Of a DNA stretch of 27,754 bases, positions 7,429 through 16,599 are shown piece after piece. The DNA comes from Avisuccinivibrio_A sp964651505 (GTDB taxonomy: Bacteria > Pseudomonadota > Gammaproteobacteria > Enterobacterales > Succinivibrionaceae): contig CAZYXT010000018.1 in assembly GCA_964651505.1 (NCBI GenBank), positions 1-27,754 on the forward strand, read 5' to 3'. How positions within the stretch are numbered: the stretch's first letter is position 1; each line of letters opens with the position of its first letter. Position numbers and translations under genes: made by a program. Below the pieces are notes generated by a model. It made no database searches. It was not told where the DNA came from and saw only the letters and a list, made by a program, of their open reading frames with translations.

Positions 7429-9516
7429 CTAGTAACGATTAGCCGCCTTATGGGCGTAGGCGCGCAAGAGCCCCGGGACATCCAAGATCAGGGCGATGCC
7501 GCCATCTGAGGTGACGGTGGCCCCTGCCATGCCCGGCGTATGGCGCAAGATATTGTCCAAAGGCTTAATGACCACTTCCTCTTGTCCGACCAGCTCGTCG
7601 ACCACGAAGCCCACGAGGGAACTGGCCTGCACCAGCACGATATGGGCTTTGCCGTGGATGTAATCGTCTATGGGGGCGTTTTCGAACCACTGTCTTAGGA
7701 AGAACAAAGGCACCGCCTTGTCGCGGATGACGATGGTGTTGAGGCCGTCGACCACGCGCATGGCGTCCAAATCCAAATAGAAGATCTCAGAAACCGCCGT
7801 CAGGGGCAGCGCATAGGTGCGCCCCGAGATGCCGATCATCAAAGTGGGCAGAATGGCCAGGGTCAAGGGCACCTTGATCTCGATGGTCGTCCCTTCGTTG
7901 ACCTTGGAGATGACCTTGACCGAGCCGTTGAGCTTGGAGATGTTGGTCTTGACCACGTCCATGCCCACGCCGCGCCCTGAGATGTCGGTGACCTCGGTGT
8001 TGGTGGAAAACCCCGGGGCAAAGATGAGGTTTAAGGCCTCCTCGTCTGAAATGCGACCGGCGGTGTCCTCGTCGATGACGCCTTTGCGGATGGCAACTTT
8101 GCGCAAAGCAACGGGATCCATGCCCTGTCCGTCATCTTTGATGTGCAATAGGATGTGATCGCCCTGCTGGCTGGCAGACAAAGTCACCGTGCCCAGCTCT
8201 CTTTTGCCCTTGGCCGCGCGTTCGGCAGGCAGCTCGATGCCGTGGTCGCAGCAATTGCGCACCATGTGCACCATCGGATCTGCCAGCGCATCGACCAGAT
8301 TCTTGTCAAGCTCGGTGTCTTCGCCTTCCATCCTAAGCTCGATTTGCTTGCCAAGCTTGCGCGCCAAATCTCTGACCACGCGGGGGAAGCGGCCGAAAAC
8401 TTTCTTGATGGGCTGCATGCGGGTCTTCATCACCGATCCTTGCAGATCTCCTGTCACTACGTCCAGATTGGAAATGACCTTGGTCATCTCCTGATCGGAG
8501 CGATGGGAGGCAATGGAAACGAGGCGGTTGCGCACCAGCACCAGCTCGCCTACCATGTTCATGATATCGTCGAGCACCTGAGTGTCTACGCGCACCGTGG
8601 TCTCGCCCTGAGCCTCCGTGCTCTTGGCAGCACTGTCCTTCTTGGGAGCAGGAGCATCTTTTTTGGCCCCTGCGCTCTTGGCGGGGGCGGCAGGCTTGGG
8701 AGCATCGGCTTTGGGCTCGGGCTGCGGTTTTGGAGGCTCTGCCTTGGCAGGAGCAGGGGAGGGCGCGGCTGCCGCGGCGGCTTGGGCCTTGTCAAACTCT
8801 TCTTGGGAGGCAACCTTAAGCTCGCCTTGTTCTTGAGATGCCGACTTTAACAAATCGTCAAAATCATCATCGGTCTCGTCGGCGGCTGCGGCTTTGTCGT
8901 TATCGGCCCCGGGGGCATTGCCCTTGCCGTGCAATTGATCAAGCAGCGCCTCAAACTCATCTTCGGTGATGTCGTCAATCGAGTGCGCCTCGGGGGCGGG
9001 GGCAGGATCCTTGTCCGATTGCTTTAAGTTTTCAACCTTGATTTCGACAGGCTCAGGCTCAGGCTCAGGCTCAGGCTGCGGGGCAGGCTCAGGCTCAGGC
9101 TCGCTCTGAGCCTCGGGGGCAGGCGCCCCTCCCGTATCCTTGCCTTCTGCGATATCGTGCAGACGGTCGATGAGCTCTTGCGGAGCAGGCTCCAAAGTCT
9201 CGTGATTTTGCACCTGCCCAAACAGCCTTGTGATCTCATCGTAGGCTTGCAAGATGGCGTCCATCAGATTGGGGCTCATCTTGATGTGTCCGTTGCGGAG
9301 CATGTCAAAGACGCTCTCGGCAGCGTGGCAGATATCCACCAGGGCGCTTAATTCCAAGAACCCGGCGCCGCCTTTGACAGTATGGAAACCGCGGAAAATG
9401 GAATTAAGCAGATCGCTGTCTTCGGGCGTTTTTTCAATCTGAACCAGTTGTTCGTCCAGATTTTCGATGATCTCTCCTGCTTCGACTATGAAGTCTTGTA
9501 AAATCTCCTCGTCCAT
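7429..9516 (-). CDS. cheA: chemotaxis histidine kinase CheA
   Basis: Autophosphorylating kinase of the receptor array; donates phosphate to CheY and CheB. Residues 1-105 are the Hpt domain with phospho-histidine His45 in FHTVKGGAGFLE. Residues 137-157 are a Pro-Glu repeat linker. An acidic segment at about 179-198 (TEDEFEALLDQLHG) lies in the interdomain region that in Vibrio CheA holds the ParP-interacting LID domain. The P3 dimerisation helices follow, then the P4 ATPase (VHMVRNCCDHGIE, DGQGMDP, FAPGFST, SGRGVGMDVV) and a C-terminal CheW-like P5 domain. No clear folded P2 domain is seen. 695 residues, ATG at 9516 after GGGGGGAGC. Linker DNA consists of hexanucleotide repeats. Confidence 0.97.
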   Translation of the reverse strand: MDEEILQDFIVEAGEIIENLDEQLVQIEKTPEDSDLLNSIFRGFHTVKGGAGFLELSALVDICHAAESVFDMLRNGHIKMSPNLMDAILQAYDEITRLFGQVQNHETLEPAPQELIDRLHDIAEGKDTGGAPAPEAQSEPEPEPAPQPEPEPEPEPVEIKVENLKQSDKDPAPAPEAHSIDDITEDEFEALLDQLHGKGNAPGADNDKAAAADETDDDFDDLLKSASQEQGELKVASQEEFDKAQAAAAAAPSPAPAKAEPPKPQPEPKADAPKPAAPAKSAGAKKDAPAPKKDSAAKSTEAQGETTVRVDTQVLDDIMNMVGELVLVRNRLVSIASHRSDQEMTKVISNLDVVTGDLQGSVMKTRMQPIKKVFGRFPRVVRDLARKLGKQIELRMEGEDTELDKNLVDALADPMVHMVRNCCDHGIELPAERAAKGKRELGTVTLSASQQGDHILLHIKDDGQGMDPVALRKVAIRKGVIDEDTAGRISDEEALNLIFAPGFSTNTEVTDISGRGVGMDVVKTNISKLNGSVKVISKVNEGTTIEIKVPLTLAILPTLMIGISGRTYALPLTAVSEIFYLDLDAMRVVDGLNTIVIRDKAVPLFFLRQWFENAPIDDYIHGKAHIVLVQASSLVGFVVDELVGQEEVVIKPLDNILRHTPGMAGATVTSDGGIALILDVPGLLRAYAHKAANRY

Positions 9517-9539
9517 GCTCCCCCCTGTAGTAATTATTG

Positions 9540-10310
9540 TTAAAAGCCCAAACTTGCCAGCAGATCGTCAACATCGTCTTGAGTGGAGACCACTTCATGG
9601 GTCTGCTTCTGACTCTCCAGGGCAGGGCCGGCAGCCTCGATGGAAGGCTGTTTTTCGCGCTCTTCGTCCTTTACGGGCTGAATGCCTGTTATTTGCGAGA
9701 AAGTGAGTAAGAATTTGACCAGATCGTCTTCCACTTCGGCGACCAGGCTGATGACTTTTTGAATCATTTGTCCGGTCAGATCCTGGTAATCCTGAGCCAT
9801 CAGGATCTCATCGAGATGATTGGACAATGTATAGGCGTGCTCTTTGGTGGAATTGAGCAATTGATCAACCTGATGACACAGGCTGACAAATTCGTGGCGG
9901 CCGATATCCCGGCGCATCAGCCGGTTCCACAAAGGCAGAATGTCTTCAATGGAGGCGATGAGATCGTTGGCCAGCGGCTTGCAGTTGTCCACCGCATCGA
10001 GGGTGCGGGTGGCAGCCTTGTCGGTCATGGTGATGATGTAACGCAGGCGCTCCGAAGCATTGGGGATCTCGATGTCGGCGATATCCCTCAGCCTTGGATC
10101 TTCTGCAAAACTGCGGATGGCCTCATGCAGATCGCGCGTCAGATTGCCCACTTCCACAAAAATGTTGGGCTCATGGGCGCGCACGATGGCCATGAACTTG
10201 CGGTCAGCCTCTTCTTGCATGCCTGCTTCAAGGCACATGACCAGCTCTCGCGCCTCTTCCAAGGTAATGGCCCCGCCATTGCCTGCAGGAATCTCCTGCT
10301 CCTTACTCAT
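9540..10310 (-). CDS. cheZ: CheY-P phosphatase CheZ
   Basis: Dephosphorylates CheY-P to end the motor-switching signal. The 256-residue protein is all-helical. The phosphatase region is recognisable as MAQDYQDLTGQMIQKVISLV, with the catalytic glutamine expected in QDLTGQ. The extreme C terminus, DVDDLLASLGF, is the conserved CheY-binding tail. The linker before it is short and charged. ATG at 10310 follows GGAGAGCCATCTA. It sits between cheY and cheA, the usual gammaproteobacterial order. Confidence 0.96.
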   Translation of the reverse strand: MSKEQEIPAGNGGAITLEEARELVMCLEAGMQEEADRKFMAIVRAHEPNIFVEVGNLTRDLHEAIRSFAEDPRLRDIADIEIPNASERLRYIITMTDKAATRTLDAVDNCKPLANDLIASIEDILPLWNRLMRRDIGRHEFVSLCHQVDQLLNSTKEHAYTLSNHLDEILMAQDYQDLTGQMIQKVISLVAEVEDDLVKFLLTFSQITGIQPVKDEEREKQPSIEAAGPALESQKQTHEVVSTQDDVDDLLASLGF

Positions 10311-10339
10311 TAGATGGCTCTCCTAAGGTGTGGCAAGGC

Positions 10340-10735
10340 TTATTCTTCCGTACCGTCAATGCGCTCGAAGATCTTGTCGAGTTTCTCTTTGAGGGTGGCT
10401 GCGGTGAAAGGCTTGACGATATAGCCGTTAACGCCGGCCTTTGCCGCCTCGATGATCTGATCGCGCTTGGCCTCGGCCGTTACCATCAGCACCGGCAGAG
10501 ACTTCAACTTCGGGTGCTTTCTGATTTCGCGCAGAAGGTCGATGCCCTGCATGACAGGCATGTTCCAGTCGGTGACTACAAACTCGTAGTCGCCTGAAAT
10601 CAACATGGGCAGAGCCGTGGCTCCGTCATCGGCTTCGTAGGTATTGTTATACCCAAGGTCGCGCAGAAGATTTCTGATGATGCGGCGCATGGTCGAGAAA
10701 TCATCAACGATCAAAATTTTGGTGTTCTTCTTCAA
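10340..10735 (-). CDS. cheY: chemotaxis response regulator CheY
   Basis: Single receiver domain that binds the flagellar switch when phosphorylated by CheA. With a TTG start at 10735 the product is 131 residues, matching CheY length, and begins MKKNTKILIVDDFSTMRRI. Key residues are Asp11/Asp12, phospho-acceptor Asp56 (VVTDWNMPVMQG), the threonine in VLMVTAEA and Lys108 in YIVKPFTA. No in-frame ATG lies near the conserved N terminus; an in-frame TTG at 10804 would add 23 unrelated residues. A GGGGA about 9 nt upstream of the chosen TTG could be the ribosome binding site. The gene follows fliA with a gap of 129 bases that holds a hairpin. Confidence 0.93.
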   Translation of the reverse strand: MKKNTKILIVDDFSTMRRIIRNLLRDLGYNNTYEADDGATALPMLISGDYEFVVTDWNMPVMQGIDLLREIRKHPKLKSLPVLMVTAEAKRDQIIEAAKAGVNGYIVKPFTAATLKEKLDKIFERIDGTEE

Positions 10736-10837
10736 TTCACATAATCCCCAATTGCTTGAGGCTCCTCTCCTTGCGTTGCAGTCAGACTGCATCTGTACCA
10801 ACAAGTGCCGTTACCTTAGCACACACACGTAACCGCA

Positions 10838-10854
10838 AGGCGTTTTTGACGCCT
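10838..10854 (-). other. hairpin in the fliA-cheY gap
   Basis: A perfect 6-bp stem AGGCGT/ACGCCT with a 5-nt loop lies just downstream of the fliA stop. There is no T-tract after it on either strand that would make it a convincing terminator. It could be a processing or stability element between fliA and the che genes. This is inference from structure only. Confidence 0.4.
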
Positions 10855-10864
10855 GCAAATTATC

Positions 10865-11599
10865 TTATGCATCCTTGGCCCACTCTTTGAGATAAGATCT
10901 CAGCCTGGCCAAAGACGAGGCTAAAATCTGACAGGCCCGCGACTCGCTGACCTCAAAGACCGCCCCTATTTCCTTAAGATTCATTTCCTCATCATAATAA
11001 AAGGCTAACACCTGTTGCTCCCTTGCAGGAAGCCTGGCTATAGCCTGTGTCAATGATCGCTTAAACTGTACTGATGCTAAGACGTTAAACAGCTTGTCTT
11101 CCCTGGGGCCGTCGCTGTCGGAGATCACATCCTCGGTCACCCCTAAGTCTTCAATCCCGATCATTTGGGACGAAGCCGACTCTTGAAGCATCTGCCGGTA
11201 TTTTTCAACGCTTACATTAAGCTCGGCCGCAATCTCGCTATCTTTAGGCTCGCGGCCCAATTTATGTGCAAGATGTGACATTGCAGTGGAGATCTGCCTG
11301 GTGTTTTTGTGCACCGAGCGCGGAGCCCAATCCACCGAGCGCATCTCGTCGATCATCGCTCCGCGGATGCGGATGGAGGCATAGGTCTCAAAAGCGGCGC
11401 CGTGCCCCTCTTCGTAGTTTTGCACCGCATCCATCAGCCCCAGCATTCCCGACTGAATCAGATCGTCAAGCTCCACCGAAGGCGGCAAACGGGCCTTTAA
11501 GTGCAAGGCAATGCGTTTGACCAAAGGTGCATAAGCCTCGATCTTAAGGGTCCTGTCGCTTCTTTTTTGCCGCAAATATGCCGCCGCGCCGTTTCTCAT
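10865..11599 (-). CDS. fliA: flagellar sigma factor FliA (sigma-28)
   Basis: Directs RNA polymerase to late flagellar and chemotaxis promoters. The 244-residue product has region 2 (YAPLVKRIALHLKARLPPSVELDDLIQSGMLGL then YASIRIRGAMIDEMRSVDWAPRSV), region 3 (LAHKLGREPKDSEIAAELNV) and region 4 (IARLPAREQQVLAFYYDEEMNLKEIGAVFEVSESRACQIL). All are characteristic of the FliA group, which lacks region 1.1. The ATG at 11599 follows AAGGATTTGATGC, which starts at the flhG stop; the two genes are 14 bases apart. An anti-sigma factor FlgM is not in this window. Confidence 0.96.
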   Translation of the reverse strand: MRNGAAAYLRQKRSDRTLKIEAYAPLVKRIALHLKARLPPSVELDDLIQSGMLGLMDAVQNYEEGHGAAFETYASIRIRGAMIDEMRSVDWAPRSVHKNTRQISTAMSHLAHKLGREPKDSEIAAELNVSVEKYRQMLQESASSQMIGIEDLGVTEDVISDSDGPREDKLFNVLASVQFKRSLTQAIARLPAREQQVLAFYYDEEMNLKEIGAVFEVSESRACQILASSLARLRSYLKEWAKDA

Positions 11600-11613
11600 G
11601 CATCAAATCCTTA

Positions 11614-12564
11614 TCATCCCTCCGATGAGGCCGCACCCAAGACAGATTGCTCGTCGTCGGACCAGGAGTTCGAACGTTTAATCAAACTTTCCACAAAAAA
11701 TTCAAGATGCCCGCTGGCAGTTCTGGCAGCAGGCCACTGCATCACGCGCTTGGCCAATGAGCGGAAAGCTCTGGACGCAGGAGTGTTGGGGTAAATGTCC
11801 ACCACGCAGGAGCGGCGCTTGATGGCGCTGCGCATGTTGGGATCGGTGGGAATGCAGGAGACCAGCTCCAAATTGACATCCAAGAAGCGATCGGTGACGC
11901 TGATAAGCTTGCCGAACATGGTGCGCCCTTCTTCAAGCGAATGCATGTAGTTGGCCACGATCTTAAAGTTGGTCACTTCATAGTCGTTGGCCAAAACCTT
12001 CATCAGGGCATAAGCATCGGCCACCGAAGTGGGCTCGTTGCACACCACCAGCATCACGTATTGGGCGGCTCTTGCAAAGGAGAGCACCATATCCGAAATG
12101 CCCGCGGCAGTGTCGACGATGAGATAATCGATGTCCTCGTCAAGATCCGAAAAGGCGCGGATGAGTCCTGCATGCTGATCGACGGTCAGAGCGGCCATTT
12201 CCTTAAGCCCCGACGAGGCAGGCACGATGCGCAAGCCCCAAGGCCCGGTCCTGATGATATCCTTTAAGCTGCACTCGCCCTTGAGCACGTGACCCAAGTT
12301 TTGATTTACCTTAAGGCCGAGCATGACATCGATGTTGGCAAGCCCCAGATCTGCGTCAAACAGCATGACTTTTTTGCCCATCTGGCATAAAGCCACCGCA
12401 GTGTTCAGCGAGATCGACGACTTGCCGACGCCGCCCTTGCCGCCTGTTACCGCGATCACTTTGACGGGTTTGGTTCGTCCCGGGCCCTTTGCGCTTTGAG
12501 CGCCGGCGTCGGACTTATTCTGTCCTTCAGGCCAGTTCGATCCCCTATCCTCAAGCTCACTCAT
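11614..12564 (-). CDS. flhG: flagellar number regulator FlhG/FleN (MinD-like ATPase)
   Basis: MinD-type ATPase that limits flagellar number, antagonising FlhF and, in several species, the master activator FlrA/FleQ. The 316-residue protein has an N-terminal extension of about 33 residues, then the deviant Walker A motif GGKGGVGKSSISLN. Further motifs are FDADLGLANIDVMLGL and the Walker B region YLIVDTAAGISDMVLSF. The C terminus lacks an obvious long amphipathic targeting helix and instead ends in a Ser/Asp-rich tail. ATG at 12564 is supported by AAGG upstream, overlapping the flhF stop region. Gene order flhF-flhG-fliA is typical for polar flagellates. Confidence 0.95.
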   Translation of the reverse strand: MSELEDRGSNWPEGQNKSDAGAQSAKGPGRTKPVKVIAVTGGKGGVGKSSISLNTAVALCQMGKKVMLFDADLGLANIDVMLGLKVNQNLGHVLKGECSLKDIIRTGPWGLRIVPASSGLKEMAALTVDQHAGLIRAFSDLDEDIDYLIVDTAAGISDMVLSFARAAQYVMLVVCNEPTSVADAYALMKVLANDYEVTNFKIVANYMHSLEEGRTMFGKLISVTDRFLDVNLELVSCIPTDPNMRSAIKRRSCVVDIYPNTPASRAFRSLAKRVMQWPAARTASGHLEFFVESLIKRSNSWSDDEQSVLGAASSEG

Positions 12565-12576
12565 ATCATTTCAACC

Positions 12577-14142
12577 TTACTTCTGATTAATTCTATTTTT
12601 TTCCAGGCTCGTAACCAGGCTTTGAGCCAGCAGCCTGGCCGAAGGCACGCTGATGTCCTCCGGCACTCTTTGCCCTGCCGTCAGGTAGGCAAGCGGCAGC
12701 TGATGAGACAAACACAGCGACAAGGCATCGCCCAGTCCCATCGCCTCATCAAGCTTGGTTAAGATCAAACCTTCCAACGGCAACGTCGAAAACTGCTTGT
12801 AGGCTTGCTCAAGCACCGTTCTTTGGGCCGTGGCCGGCAGTACCAGGTAATGCTTGAGATTGAGGGCCGATTGCAGTTTAAGTTGTGCAATTTGCATGCC
12901 AAAACGCTCATCCTTAAGCCCCACTCCGGCCGTGTCCAGCAAGACCAGAGCTTTTTGTTTAAGCTGGCCCAAAAGCTTGGGCAGGGCCCCGAGGGAAGAG
13001 AGCGAATAAGCCTGACAGCCCATGATGCGCCCGTAGGTTTTAAGCTGTTCAAAGGCTGCAATGCGGTAATGATCGGCGCTGACGATGGCCACCCGCTGCG
13101 GGCCGTAGCGCATGACAAATCTTGCGGCCAGCTTTGCCAATGTGGTGGTCTTGCCCACGCCTGCAGGACCTATCAGTGCCACAACGCCGCCTTTGTCGAC
13201 GATATCGTCCTCCATCAGGGTGAGGCGCGAGGCGACGATGTCCTTAAGATCGCGCAAGGCTGCATTGATGGACTCTTCGCCATTGATGCCCGAGACCAGA
13301 TCTTGGGCCTGCATGCGGGAAAACCCCGAATCTTCCAAAAGCTCTGAGAGCATGGCCTTGACAGGTTCTTGGCGCATCTTTTGATCATGGCGCAAGCCTG
13401 CCAGCTCATATTGCAAAAGCTGCCTGATGGCCGCAAGCTCGGAGCCTAGTTTCTCGTCATCATCGGGGGCGTCGTCTTCTTTTGATTGCCTAAGATCTTG
13501 GCGGTATGAGTCGATGCCGCTTACTTTAAGCTCTTCAAGTCTTTGTTCGTCTTTGGTTAAAAGTGCGTCAAGATCGGGAATGCTTTCTTGGGCGGCACTC
13601 TTTGTCGCCGCTGAGGCCTGCTCGGAGCCGCCTGCGAGGCTCTGCACGGCCATGCGCTGTCTTGCAATGCGCGGATCGGCTGACAATGCCGACAAGGGAT
13701 CGACTCCCTGAGGCTCGCCCTGAGCAGCCGTCATCCCCCGGTTGAGGCCTGCTTTGTTGAGGCGCTTTTGTCTTTCCAAAAGCTCCAAGAGGCTCTTGGC
13801 AAAGGTGCCTTGGGATTGGGGAAGAGGGGGAGTGCCCGGTTTTAAGTTTGCAGCCTGCGCCTTGGGATTGGGCAGGGGATTGCCGCCTTTTAAGGCTTCC
13901 AAGGCATTTTGGGATATAGATACGTCATCTTCGCTTAAAAAACGATCGCTTCTGTCCGCAGGGTTTTGTATGTCTACCGTCAGATTCGAGGCAGGTGCCA
14001 AATCTTCATCGATGCCTGCGACAATCTCCACTCCGTCATCGGTTCGCTTGTTGGACATGATGACCGCATCGGCCCCAAGCTCCTCTTTGATGGCATACAG
14101 AGCCGTGCGCATGTCTTTGGCGATAAAACGTTTAAGCTTCAT
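12577..14142 (-). CDS. flhF: flagellar biosynthesis GTPase FlhF (SRP family)
   Basis: SRP-type GTPase that marks the cell pole for flagellar assembly. The N-terminal B domain, MKLKRFIAKDMRTALYAIKEELG, is followed by a long low-complexity region (about 60-200). The helical N domain comes next, then the GTPase G domain at about residues 315-510: G1 GPAGVGKTTTLAKLA, the SADHYRIAAFEQL segment, G3 LLDTAGVG, and G4 ILTKLDEAMGLG. At 521 residues it is near the upper size of the family. The ATG at 14142 begins the conserved N terminus. The 127-base gap to flhA holds a weak terminator-like hairpin, so flhF may also have its own promoter. Confidence 0.95.
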   Translation of the reverse strand: MKLKRFIAKDMRTALYAIKEELGADAVIMSNKRTDDGVEIVAGIDEDLAPASNLTVDIQNPADRSDRFLSEDDVSISQNALEALKGGNPLPNPKAQAANLKPGTPPLPQSQGTFAKSLLELLERQKRLNKAGLNRGMTAAQGEPQGVDPLSALSADPRIARQRMAVQSLAGGSEQASAATKSAAQESIPDLDALLTKDEQRLEELKVSGIDSYRQDLRQSKEDDAPDDDEKLGSELAAIRQLLQYELAGLRHDQKMRQEPVKAMLSELLEDSGFSRMQAQDLVSGINGEESINAALRDLKDIVASRLTLMEDDIVDKGGVVALIGPAGVGKTTTLAKLAARFVMRYGPQRVAIVSADHYRIAAFEQLKTYGRIMGCQAYSLSSLGALPKLLGQLKQKALVLLDTAGVGLKDERFGMQIAQLKLQSALNLKHYLVLPATAQRTVLEQAYKQFSTLPLEGLILTKLDEAMGLGDALSLCLSHQLPLAYLTAGQRVPEDISVPSARLLAQSLVTSLEKNRINQK

Positions 14143-14199
14143 GACTGTTATGTCTTCTTGATACCGTTATTTCGTTATTATTTTTTATATAGTTTAGGC

Positions 14200-14223
14200 A
14201 AAAAAAGGTTAAATGCGCAACCT
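14200..14223 (-). terminator. weak terminator/attenuator-like hairpin between flhA and flhF
   Basis: On the minus strand the stem AGGTT/AACCT with an 8-nt loop is followed by a run of Ts after the stem. The stem is only 5 bp, so termination would be partial. It may reduce read-through from flhA into flhF or be incidental. Confidence 0.35.
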
Positions 14224-14269
14224 GTTAATCACAATGGTTCGACGAAGTCACGGTTTTATCGGTCTGACT

Positions 14270-16501
14270 TTAACTGCCCAATGCATTTTGCGTATTGCCG
14301 ATAACGCTTACGATCTTGATCTGCTTGTCATCGGGGATCTCCTGATAAGACAAGACATTTAAGCCCGGAATGGTGTTCTTGACAAAGCGGGCCAAGGTGG
14401 AGCGCAGCATGCCTGAGGTAAGCAAAATGGCAGGATCGCCCTGCATTTCCTGGGTGACCGTGGCATCGTACAAGGACTTTTGCAGCCTTTCGGCCAAGGT
14501 AGGCTCGATGCCCACGCCTGCCGAGCCGCCCGTCTCCAAGGACTGGTGCAGGACTTTCTCCAGATCGGGGGCCAAGGTGATGACGGGAATGATCTCCACG
14601 CCTCCTGCCACGTCTTGCAAGATGAGGCGGCGCAAGCCGATGCGGCAGGCTGCCGTGAGCACTTCAGCATCCTGGCTCTTGGGCGCATATTCGACCAAGG
14701 TCTCCAAGATGGTGCGCATGTCGCGCACGGGCACGCCCTCGTTTAAGAGGTTTTGCAAAATCTTGGTCAAAAGCCCCAGGTTCACCACCGCAGGCACCAG
14801 ACCGTTGACAAGCTTGGGCTGGGTGCGCGCCACGATATCCAAAATGTTCTGCACTTCCTCCTGGCCAAGCAGCGAGGCACAATGGGCCGACAAGATTTGC
14901 GACAAGTGCGTGGCCACCACGGTCGAGGTATCGACCACCGTGTAGCCAAGGCCCAAAGCCCGGTCGTTGTCCGTTTTGGCGATCCAGACGGCATCCAATC
15001 CGAAGGCAGGATCTTTGGTCTTGATGCCCGGGATTTCGCCGAACACCTGCCCGGGATTAATGGCCAGATCTTTGTCCACCTGAATCTCGGCCTCGCCGAA
15101 GGTGACGCCCATCACCGTGATGCGGTAGAAACTGGGGCCCAAATCCAAATTATCGCGAATGTGCACCGATGGGATCAAAAAGCCCAAATCCTGAGAGAGC
15201 TTCTTGCGCACGCCCTTGACGCGGCTTAAGAGCTCTCCGCCCTGGGTCTTGTCCACCAGAGGGATCAGGCGGTACCCCACCTCAAGGCCGATGACGTCAA
15301 CCTCGGCCACATCTTCCCAGGAAAGCTCCTTTTGCTCGGGGGGTTTGATCTCGGCGGTCTTTACATCTTTTTTGCCCGCGGCCCGTTCCAAGGCTGCCTG
15401 CTGCTGGCGCTTGACATACCAGCCCATGCAAAAACAGCCAAAAGACAAGGTCAAAAAGGCCATGGTCGGCATGCCGGGCACCACGCCCATGATAAAGAGC
15501 ACGCCGCCGACAATGAGCAGGCTCTTGGGCTGGGCGAGCAGTTCTGAGACCACCTGCTTGCCCATTTCCTGATCCGAATTGTTTTGGCGCGTCACGATGA
15601 TGGCCGCGGCCACCGACAGCAATAAGGAGGGGATCTGCGCGACCAGACCGTCGCCGATGGTCAGCAAAGCGTAAATGCGCGCGCACTCGCTAAAGGACAA
15701 ATCGTACTGCACCATGCCGATGATGATGCCGCCTACGATATTGATGATCAAAATCAAAAGGCCCGCTATGGCGTCGCCTTTGACGAACTTGGAAGCACCG
15801 TCCATGGAGCCGTAAAAATCTGCCTCGCGGGTGACGTCGGCGCGGCGGGCTTTGGCCTGCTCCTGATCAATGAGGCCTGCGTTCAAATCGGCGTCGATGG
15901 CCATTTGTTTGCCCGGCATCGCATCCAAGGTAAAGCGGGCGGACACTTCTGAAATACGGCCTGCGCCCTTGGTGACGACGATGAAGTTTACGATCATCAA
16001 AATGGCAAACACGATGATGCCCACCGTGTAAGAGCCGCCCATTACCACATGGCCGAAAGCCTCGATGACCTTGCCTGCTGCGGCCGTGCCGTCCTGGCCG
16101 TGCAATAAAATGACGCGGGTGGAAGCCACGTTCAAGGACAAGCGCAAGATGGTGGCCAAAAGCAGCACGGTGGGAAAGGAGCCGAAATCCAAAGGGCGCT
16201 TGGCATAGATGGCCACCAGCAGCACCACCATCGACAATGAAATGTTAAAGGAGAACAAAAGATCCAGCAGCACGGGCGGCATGGGCAGGGTGATCATGGA
16301 CAAACAGGCCAGCACCAGGACGGGGGTGCCCAGTTTGAGCATGTGCATCTTCTTATAGGCCGTCGAGCCTATGGCCAGACCTCTGGCGACCTTGGGATTG
16401 GCTTTTGCGCCCAGGTAGAAGGTTCTTACCTTCGCGGGCACCCTGACCTTAGACAGAAGATTATCTAGCACTGCCACAGCTTTTCTCTCAATATTCTGCA
16501 C
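14270..16501 (-). CDS. flhA: flagellar export-gate protein FlhA
   Basis: Large inner-membrane subunit of the flagellar type III export gate. The N-terminal half has about eight membrane segments beginning at LGTPVLVLACLSMITLPMPP. It includes the FHIPEP-family signature around GSMDGASKFVKGDAIAGLLI. The C-terminal half (from about residue 400) is the cytoplasmic ring-forming domain that docks substrates and chaperones. The length of 743 exceeds the usual about 700. This comes from a basic, soluble N-terminal stretch of about 55 residues ahead of the first membrane segment. The GTG at 16501 has no clear ribosome binding site, so the true start may be an internal GTG or ATG, for example the ATG just before HMLKLGTP. 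Its normal upstream neighbour flhB is absent; an insertion sequence lies there instead. Confidence 0.95.
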   Translation of the reverse strand: MQNIERKAVAVLDNLLSKVRVPAKVRTFYLGAKANPKVARGLAIGSTAYKKMHMLKLGTPVLVLACLSMITLPMPPVLLDLLFSFNISLSMVVLLVAIYAKRPLDFGSFPTVLLLATILRLSLNVASTRVILLHGQDGTAAAGKVIEAFGHVVMGGSYTVGIIVFAILMIVNFIVVTKGAGRISEVSARFTLDAMPGKQMAIDADLNAGLIDQEQAKARRADVTREADFYGSMDGASKFVKGDAIAGLLILIINIVGGIIIGMVQYDLSFSECARIYALLTIGDGLVAQIPSLLLSVAAAIIVTRQNNSDQEMGKQVVSELLAQPKSLLIVGGVLFIMGVVPGMPTMAFLTLSFGCFCMGWYVKRQQQAALERAAGKKDVKTAEIKPPEQKELSWEDVAEVDVIGLEVGYRLIPLVDKTQGGELLSRVKGVRKKLSQDLGFLIPSVHIRDNLDLGPSFYRITVMGVTFGEAEIQVDKDLAINPGQVFGEIPGIKTKDPAFGLDAVWIAKTDNDRALGLGYTVVDTSTVVATHLSQILSAHCASLLGQEEVQNILDIVARTQPKLVNGLVPAVVNLGLLTKILQNLLNEGVPVRDMRTILETLVEYAPKSQDAEVLTAACRIGLRRLILQDVAGGVEIIPVITLAPDLEKVLHQSLETGGSAGVGIEPTLAERLQKSLYDATVTQEMQGDPAILLTSGMLRSTLARFVKNTIPGLNVLSYQEIPDDKQIKIVSVIGNTQNALGS

Positions 16502-16570
16502 GCCGTCAAAATTATGACGACTCTCATCTGTACATACACAAGCACACCAATCGCGCGATGTTTTGTGCCA

Positions 16571-16599
16571 AGTTTAAGGCGCACAGGCCCTCGTGTCAA
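16571..16599 (-). promoter_or_regulatory. candidate sigma-70 promoter for flhA
   Basis: On the minus strand a perfect -35 box TTGACA (16594-16599) is separated by exactly 17 bases from TAAACT (16571-16576), a 4/6 match to the -10 consensus. It lies about 70 bases upstream of the flhA GTG and just inside the host side of the insertion sequence. Overlapping it is CTTGGCAC, a perfect sigma-54 -24 element, but a correctly spaced TTGC -12 element is not visible. The site could drive flhA-flhF and downstream genes now that flhB is missing upstream. Confidence 0.5.

Noticed and set aside
16555..16573. Complete sigma-54 promoter ahead of flhA
   Set aside because: The -24 element is perfect but no GC dinucleotide lies at the required 10-base spacing after GG, so the -12 half is missing.
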